Positions 58,979-64,000 of a stretch of DNA of 64,000 nt are shown here, one piece after another. The notes under the pieces are model-generated. The model had not been told where the DNA came from. It worked only from the letters and a program-made list of their open reading frames with translations, and ran no database searches. The DNA is from Alistipes sp. Its GTDB lineage: Bacteria; Bacteroidota; Bacteroidia; Bacteroidales; Rikenellaceae. The position numbers were made by a program, and so were the translations under genes. The stretch is taken from positions 41,923 to 105,922 of the forward strand of contig JAFVRC010000044.1 in the NCBI GenBank assembly GCA_017504485.1, given 5' to 3'. Numbering within the stretch: the first letter of the stretch is position 1; every line of letters starts with the position of its first letter.

Positions 58979-60000
58979 TGAAGATTGGCAACATAGAGCT
59001 GCCCGACAAGGCGGTATTCCTGGCCCCTATGGAGGATGTTACCGACCCCTCGTTTCGCTATATCTGCAAGCGATTCGGGGCCGACGTGGTCTATACGGAG
59101 TTTATCTCGTCGGATGGGTTGATACGCGATGCGTGGAAGTCGCGTGCGAAGCTCAATATCTCGGACTACGAGCGACCTGTGGGCATACAAATCTACGGCA
59201 ACCAGATAGAGCCTATGGTCGAGGCGGCGCGTATCGCCGAGTCGGCCGATCCCGATATTATCGACATAAATTTCGGCTGCCCGATGAAGAAGATTGCGGG
59301 CCGAGGTGCCGGCTCGGGTATGATGCGCGATGTGCCTCTTATGGTCGAGATGACGCGGCAGATTGTCGAGGCGGTGAATAAGCCCGTGACGGTCAAGACG
59401 CGCCTCGGGTGGGATGACGACTCGAAGAATATCGAGGAGATTGCCTTGCGCCTGCAGGATGTTGGTATTGCGGCACTTACGATTCACGGCCGCACGCGCT
59501 GTCAGCTCTATAGAGGCGAGGCCGATTGGACTCTTATCGGCAAGGTGAAGAACAATCCGCTGATTCACATTCCGATTATCGGCAATGGCGATATCGACTC
59601 AGGAGCGCGTGCCGCCGAGATGTTCGACCGCTATGGTGTGGATGCCGTGATGGTTGGCCGTGCGACATACGGCCGCCCGTGGATTTTCCGCGAGATAAAG
59701 CACTACCTTGCCACGGGTGAGACACTGCCGCAGCCGTCGGTCACCGAGCGTGTGGCTATTGCCGAGGAGCACCTCGACAAATCGATAGAGGTCAAGGGCG
59801 AGCGTGTCGGTGTGCTGGAGATGCGCCGCCATTTGTCCAACTATTTCAAGGGGTTGCCAAACTTTAAGGAGACGCGTATGCGCCTCGTTACGACCGCGGA
59901 CCCTGCGGAGTTGCACGCTGTTATACGCTCTATCGCCGAGCGGTGGGGTGACTACGATGTCGGAACGTGTGTCCCGCCGTCGCTCTCGCACGACATATAA
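58978..60000 (+). CDS. dusB: tRNA-dihydrouridine synthase (DusB-like)
   Basis: A 340-aa FMN enzyme that reduces uridine to dihydrouridine in tRNA. The N terminus APMEDVTDPSFRYICKRFG, the catalytic cysteine motif NFGCPMKKIAGRGAGSGM, HGRTRCQLYRGEADW and NGDIDSG are the Dus signatures. The start at 58978 begins right at the conserved core; the longer open frame runs in another frame through the transporter gene. It is translationally coupled to that gene. Confidence 0.95.
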   Translation: MKIGNIELPDKAVFLAPMEDVTDPSFRYICKRFGADVVYTEFISSDGLIRDAWKSRAKLNISDYERPVGIQIYGNQIEPMVEAARIAESADPDIIDINFGCPMKKIAGRGAGSGMMRDVPLMVEMTRQIVEAVNKPVTVKTRLGWDDDSKNIEEIALRLQDVGIAALTIHGRTRCQLYRGEADWTLIGKVKNNPLIHIPIIGNGDIDSGARAAEMFDRYGVDAVMVGRATYGRPWIFREIKHYLATGETLPQPSVTERVAIAEEHLDKSIEVKGERVGVLEMRRHLSNYFKGLPNFKETRMRLVTTADPAELHAVIRSIAERWGDYDVGTCVPPSLSHDI

Positions 60001-60053
60001 AACACGACATATAAAAAAAGAGTTCAAGTATTTTTTTATTTATAAAAAATGTG

Positions 60054-60061
60054 TAACTTTG
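60054..60061 (+). promoter_or_regulatory. -7 promoter element for the giant lipoprotein (copy B)
   Basis: TAACTTTG matches the -7 consensus, 71 nt upstream of the start. Unlike copy A, no -33 TTTG is visible at the right distance. Confidence 0.5.
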
Positions 60062-60132
60062 TGCGAGGAGTATATGCGTTTTTTCGAATACTTTTACTGT
60101 AAAACATAAAACACAAACCAAAAACAACAACA

Positions 60133-63100
60133 ATGAACAGACTTACAAAGTTTTTGATGGCATTCGCCGCGTTGGGCCTTGTGGCTTGTACGACGGATGC
60201 GACCGACGATCAGGCGGTTACGCTGCCTGATTCGTGGGGGGGGGATTTGGTTAAGCATACGCTTGACGTCTCTTTGGATATTGATACGAAGCTCGAGCTG
60301 GGCGAAAAGACGGCCGAGGGTAAGTATCCTGTAAAGTGGAACGAGGGTGATATCCTCGGCGTGAATGGTATAGCCTCGTCGGGTGCGGTCGTGATGCCGG
60401 ATAATCCGTCTGTCGCCTCGTTTGAGTTCTACGCGGCGGCCGACACGGTGCAGTACCACGTTGTCTATCCGTATGTCGAGGGTGCTGTGGGCTCGCAGCC
60501 TAGCTATTCGGTTGTAAGCTTTGCAGCCGAGCAGTACTACACCGAGGGTTCGTTTGACCCGGCCAGCTTCCCATTGCAAGGCTATATCGCCGGCACGAAG
60601 ACGACGGCCGATGATGGCACGGTTACGCTCACGCAGCCTGACTTTACGCAGCTCACGCTGTATCCTTTATCGATGATTCTCCGCTTTGAGATGACGGCCG
60701 AGGAGGCAGTCACGCTGACGAAGCTCGAGATGCGCTCGGCAACGGGCAAACTCTCGGGCTTGTTCGATACGAATTGTAAATATGCATACGGCCTTGCTCC
60801 GCAGAGCACCGCTTCGGACGAGATGACCTACATCTTCCCTGACGGCTTGGAGCTTACTCCGGGTACGACGAAGGTCTTCTATGTTTCGGTGCCAAAGGGT
60901 TCCGACCACACCTCTATACGCGTCAAGTTCTGCACGGCCGACCCTACGGTAGGCATGGTTGCCGGCTTCGATGCGCCGAACCTGAAGGCCGGTGTTGTCA
61001 AGGAGTTCAAGACCGTGACCTTCAAGAACAACCTCGCCGAGTACGAGGATACCATCTTCGAGATTAAGGACGAAGCCTCGCTCTTGCAGTTCGGTGTAGC
61101 AGCCAACAAGGGTATCTTGAGCTACTCGGATGTAAAGGTTACGGCCGATGTTACCGTGTCGGCCGAGGGCGCAGCCGCTTGGGAGCCTGTCGATGGCTTC
61201 AAGGGTACGCTCGATGGTGGCGACCATACGATTAGCGGCCTCACGAAGCCGATGTTCGATGCACTCTATGGTACGGTTAGCCACCTGACGCTCGACTCGA
61301 AAGTTGTCGAGGGTGGCAATAACTCGGTGGGTATCTTGGCGCGCAGTGCCGAGTCGGGAGCCAATATCTCGTACATCACGACCAAGGGTTCGGTTACATA
61401 TACGCAGACGGCCACGTCGCGCGGCGTGTTCTGCTATGTTGCCGGAATTTTGGGATATACCAATGGCGACGTGTCGCTGACTCATTCTACCAACCTCGCA
61501 AAGGTTACGGTCGATATGGTGCAGAACGAGACGGAGGATAAGGCTATGTATGTGGGTGGTATATGCGGTAATCTTGGTTCGGCCGAGGTGACGCAGCCTA
61601 ACTACTTCGAGTACAATACGAATGGTAGCGCAAGCGATGCAACGCTCGGCTCAGTAACTGTCAAGGGCTCATATTCTCACTCCTCGCCTGTCTATATCGG
61701 AGGCGTTGTGTGCCGCGTTGCCAATGCGAGCTTCTCGATGAACAATCTTACCAACTACGCTTCGGTTACGGTTGATGCTAAGGATGTATCGGGCTTCTCG
61801 AACATTGCAGGTGTCGTTGGCTATATCTCCGCCGGCTCGGAAGATACTATCGAGTCGATACAGCACGAGAAGTTATACAACTATGGCCAGGTCTCTGTCA
61901 ATATCGAGAATAATGGTGTTGCAGGTGTGCGTGCTGCGGGTGTTGTCGGCTATGCTGACTGTTGCACGCTGAAAGATTGCGAAAATATGGCTGGGGCCGA
62001 TGTGACGTTGACCGGCCTCGTGTCAAATGGTGTTATTGCAGGTACGGTGGCCGGTGGTGCTAATGCCAATATGTCGGGCCTGACAAACCGAGGTGCTATT
62101 TTGACTACGGCCAAGGCTACGGGTGAATATGTGACGGCCGGCGGTTGTATGGGACGTTGTAATGTCAACGGCAATCTTACCGGTTGTCACAACTACGGAA
62201 CTGTCACTATCGCCGAGGGGTCCACGGCTTCTCGTCTGCTTGCAGCCGGAGGTGTGGCATATCAGGCGGGTGGCGAGATTAGCGATATAAACAACTACTC
62301 GACGGGTACAATCCTCTGCGAGGGTACATCCTCGAACTATATGGGTGTTGGCGGTGCTGTCGGCTACGCTACGGGACTCGGTGTCGGCGATTTGTCGAAT
62401 GCCGGCTCGGTGACCTCGGCCGGAACGTGTAAGCAGAAACTCTATGTTGGTGGCTGCTGCGCACTCTCTGATACCTGTTTGCTTGACGAGAATACCAATA
62501 CGGGTGCAGTGTTGTCCACCACGATAACTACAGACGAGATACATATCGGCGGTGTTGTAGGTAAGTTCTACCCGGTAGCAAGTTTCGACCGAGGAGTGTC
62601 GTCGAGCACCAATAGCGGTACGGTGACGGTCAAGGGCTCCAGCGGCAACTATGTCTATGTGGGCGGCGTTATCGGCTATTACGCGCCTGCTCTGAATAAA
62701 GAGGTGGATAACGACCAGGTGACGCTGGACGGCCTCGATAACCTCGCAGGCGGTAATATCCTCACGGAGGTGGATGTCCTGAGTCCGATATATGTCGGTG
62801 GTGTTATCGGCCAAGTTGCTGCTACGCCTGTCGAGATTAAGAATTGCGACAATGCCGCTTCGGTTACCTGCAACGATCCTGCATCGGCTACTGCCTCGAC
62901 CGGTATTGTCAATGTGGCGGGTGTTGTTGGCCATACATATGTCAAGTCGACCATTGATAATTGTACCAACTCGGGCGCAATCTCTTGCGGTCGTACAACC
63001 TCTTCGCAGCCTTGCATTGCCGGTATTCACGCCCGCACGGGTGCCGCCTATACGATTAAGAATTGTACGAATAGCGGTGATATTACCTTGTCGAGCGCGC

Positions 63101-63711
63101 ATACAGGTTGGTGTGGCCTTGCAGGTATTACGGGTGGCTATGGCTCTAGCTATGGCGCTGTGTCCGATTGCTCCAATAGTGGTGACCTCTTCTACACGGG
63201 TAAGATTACGGGTAATAAGGTGACCTATATCGGCGGCGTTATTGCGATAGCAGTCCAAAGTCAGGCTTTGTCTAACCTTACCAATACGGGAGTGATTACC
63301 TACACCGGCGATGGTCGCAAGGGTACGGGTAATAACTCGGTAGATATAGGCGGTATCGCGGGCCGAGTGACCAGCGTGACATTCACGGGTACTATGACGA
63401 ATGGCGAGCGCCTTACGGATGGCTCCTTCCCGACCACTATCAAGATGGCAGGTAAGTTTACCAAGACTAACCTCGGCGGTATCGCGGGTTACGTCACTGC
63501 CGGAAAGGTTGAGCCTACCAAGATTGGTGCTTATGGTAAGGTGCTTGTCGAGTCCGCAGCTGCAGGTACAACCCTCAATGCCGGAAGCGTTCTCGGCTCT
63601 GCCGCAACGTCGGTGGTTGTCACCGCAAATGTCGATAACCGCGCGGGCGAGCCTGTCAACGAATCGACGCAGATTACTACAGTAAATCTTGATGAGCAGT
63701 ATAACCAATAA
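60133..63711 (+). CDS. Giant repeat lipoprotein with poly-G tract (copy B)
   Basis: A 1192-aa lipoprotein (lipobox GLVAC, Cys19) built like copy A: acidic residues after Cys, the N-terminal domain (TKLELGEKTAEGKYPVKWNE, GDILGVNG), a linker module (GFKGTLDGGDHTISGLTKP) and about 20 repeats with cores such as VGGVIGYY, VAGVVGHT and LGGIAGYV, each followed by N-x-G. Nine G lie at 60236-60244 (codons 35-38). A tenth G gives an immediate TAA three codons on; eight G also give an early TAA. The 47-aa peptide ORF starts 13 nt after the stop. Likely a surface adhesin; the ligand is unknown. Confidence 0.9.
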   Translation: MNRLTKFLMAFAALGLVACTTDATDDQAVTLPDSWGGDLVKHTLDVSLDIDTKLELGEKTAEGKYPVKWNEGDILGVNGIASSGAVVMPDNPSVASFEFYAAADTVQYHVVYPYVEGAVGSQPSYSVVSFAAEQYYTEGSFDPASFPLQGYIAGTKTTADDGTVTLTQPDFTQLTLYPLSMILRFEMTAEEAVTLTKLEMRSATGKLSGLFDTNCKYAYGLAPQSTASDEMTYIFPDGLELTPGTTKVFYVSVPKGSDHTSIRVKFCTADPTVGMVAGFDAPNLKAGVVKEFKTVTFKNNLAEYEDTIFEIKDEASLLQFGVAANKGILSYSDVKVTADVTVSAEGAAAWEPVDGFKGTLDGGDHTISGLTKPMFDALYGTVSHLTLDSKVVEGGNNSVGILARSAESGANISYITTKGSVTYTQTATSRGVFCYVAGILGYTNGDVSLTHSTNLAKVTVDMVQNETEDKAMYVGGICGNLGSAEVTQPNYFEYNTNGSASDATLGSVTVKGSYSHSSPVYIGGVVCRVANASFSMNNLTNYASVTVDAKDVSGFSNIAGVVGYISAGSEDTIESIQHEKLYNYGQVSVNIENNGVAGVRAAGVVGYADCCTLKDCENMAGADVTLTGLVSNGVIAGTVAGGANANMSGLTNRGAILTTAKATGEYVTAGGCMGRCNVNGNLTGCHNYGTVTIAEGSTASRLLAAGGVAYQAGGEISDINNYSTGTILCEGTSSNYMGVGGAVGYATGLGVGDLSNAGSVTSAGTCKQKLYVGGCCALSDTCLLDENTNTGAVLSTTITTDEIHIGGVVGKFYPVASFDRGVSSSTNSGTVTVKGSSGNYVYVGGVIGYYAPALNKEVDNDQVTLDGLDNLAGGNILTEVDVLSPIYVGGVIGQVAATPVEIKNCDNAASVTCNDPASATASTGIVNVAGVVGHTYVKSTIDNCTNSGAISCGRTTSSQPCIAGIHARTGAAYTIKNCTNSGDITLSSAHTGWCGLAGITGGYGSSYGAVSDCSNSGDLFYTGKITGNKVTYIGGVIAIAVQSQALSNLTNTGVITYTGDGRKGTGNNSVDIGGIAGRVTSVTFTGTMTNGERLTDGSFPTTIKMAGKFTKTNLGGIAGYVTAGKVEPTKIGAYGKVLVESAAAGTTLNAGSVLGSAATSVVVTANVDNRAGEPVNESTQITTVNLDEQYNQ
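60236..60244 (+). repeat. Nine-base poly-G tract in copy B (phase-variation candidate)
   Basis: TGG GGG GGG G holds nine G in the codons for W-G-G-D. It lies 35 codons after the start, nearly the same place as the tract in copy A (codons 33-36). Confidence 0.92.
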
Positions 63712-63724
63712 AACCTTTCAAACT

Positions 63725-63868
63725 ATGAAGACTAACGTTTTATTTACCGACAAAAAGACTTATACTGCACCAATCCTTGATGAGTATCGTGTTGCAGTAG
63801 ATGCGGGCTTCGGCAATTCGCTCGGCTTGGGTGATCTCGAGACCGAGGAGGGCGAATTGTACTACTAA
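63725..63868 (+). CDS. 47-aa small protein with conserved C terminus (copy B)
   Basis: Copy B of the small gene, 13 nt after the stop of the giant lipoprotein. Sequence: MKTNVLFTDKKTYTAPILDE then YRVAVDA and GFGNSLGLGDLETEEGELYY. Length (47 aa) and last 20 residues match copy A exactly, while the first 27 residues are only about 30 percent identical (8 of 27). The synonymous codon changes in the shared part rule out a recent copy and indicate selection on the protein. No signal peptide is visible. Confidence 0.85.
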   Translation: MKTNVLFTDKKTYTAPILDEYRVAVDAGFGNSLGLGDLETEEGELYY

Positions 63869-63898
63869 AACTCTTTTAAGCAGCAAAATCGGTTTTAA

Positions 63899-63915
63899 GC
63901 GGCAACTGCTGCCGC
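63899..63915 (+). terminator. Possible terminator or hairpin after copy B
   Basis: GCGGCA and TGCCGC pair around a 5-nt loop, 30 nt after the small-gene stop, with no T tract. The remaining 85 nt to the window edge contain no gene I can support. Confidence 0.35.
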
Positions 63916-64000
63916 TAACGAACGAGCCGCCAATGGGACGTACAATGAGTACTACCCATCGACGGCTCTTTTCGCCGAGCGTTGCATTTATCCGCCTAAA

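Overview
The window is chromosomal DNA of a Bacteroidota bacterium, most likely order Bacteroidales and possibly Alistipes/Rikenellaceae. Reasons: Bacteroidota promoters (TTTG, then about 19-20 nt, then TAnnTTTG) recur upstream of genes; lipoproteins carry acidic residues just after the lipobox cysteine; and the gene content is typical (KorAB, TamB, NhaC, host-glycan GH2 and GH20 enzymes, M50 RseP, CcsBA). The genus is inferred from gene style and moderate-to-high GC, not from a marker search. I saw no rRNA, tRNA, CRISPR array or insertion sequence.

Layout. 0-6.5 kb, minus strand: an S24-type repressor, korA and korB (2-oxoacid:ferredoxin oxidoreductase), a surface lipoprotein fused to a metallophosphoesterase, and the start of another surface lipoprotein cut by the window edge. 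6.6-8.5 kb, plus: a small unknown gene and an intact-looking phage terminase large subunit, isolated among housekeeping genes. 8.5-21 kb: tsaD (minus), then a long plus-strand run of tamB, exbB, exbD, tonB, a DUF1573 gene, a secreted GH2 beta-galactosidase and a second metallophosphoesterase whose signal peptide looks frameshifted. 21-26.4 kb: NhaC antiporter, secreted nuclease lipoprotein, AsmA-family protein. 26.4-35 kb: rpiB, ybaN-like, radA, and the minus-strand group GH2 / degenerate LytM / dxr / rseP. 35-45 kb: sugar nucleotidyltransferase, a 52-bp repeat pair, gltX, galM, then tkt, clpX, clpP and tig on the minus strand. 45-49 kb: glutaminyl cyclase, M20 amidohydrolase, rnr. 49-64 kb: two inverted copies of a two-gene surface locus flank ccsBA, a tri-haem peroxidase, a GH20 hexosaminidase, a BASS-type transporter and dusB.

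The most interesting element is that duplicated locus. Each copy has a giant lipoprotein (1289 and 1192 aa) with a shared N-terminal domain and about 20 GG-x-x-G repeats. Immediately downstream sits a 47-aa ORF. The two small proteins have identical last 20 residues although 9 of those 20 codons differ synonymously, which is strong evidence that a real protein is being conserved. Both giant genes also carry a run of nine G at nearly the same place, about 35 codons in. One base gained or lost ends translation early, so they look like phase-variable surface genes. Two further lipoproteins at the left end share the N-terminal domain but not the G tract.

Functionally the window combines envelope building (TamB, AsmA, RseP, LytM-like), TonB energy supply, glycan degradation (two GH2, one GH20, GalM, nucleotidyltransferase), proteostasis (Tig-ClpP-ClpX), translation and tRNA modification (GltX, TsaD, DusB), anaerobic carbon metabolism (KorAB, Tkt, RpiB) and peroxide defence.
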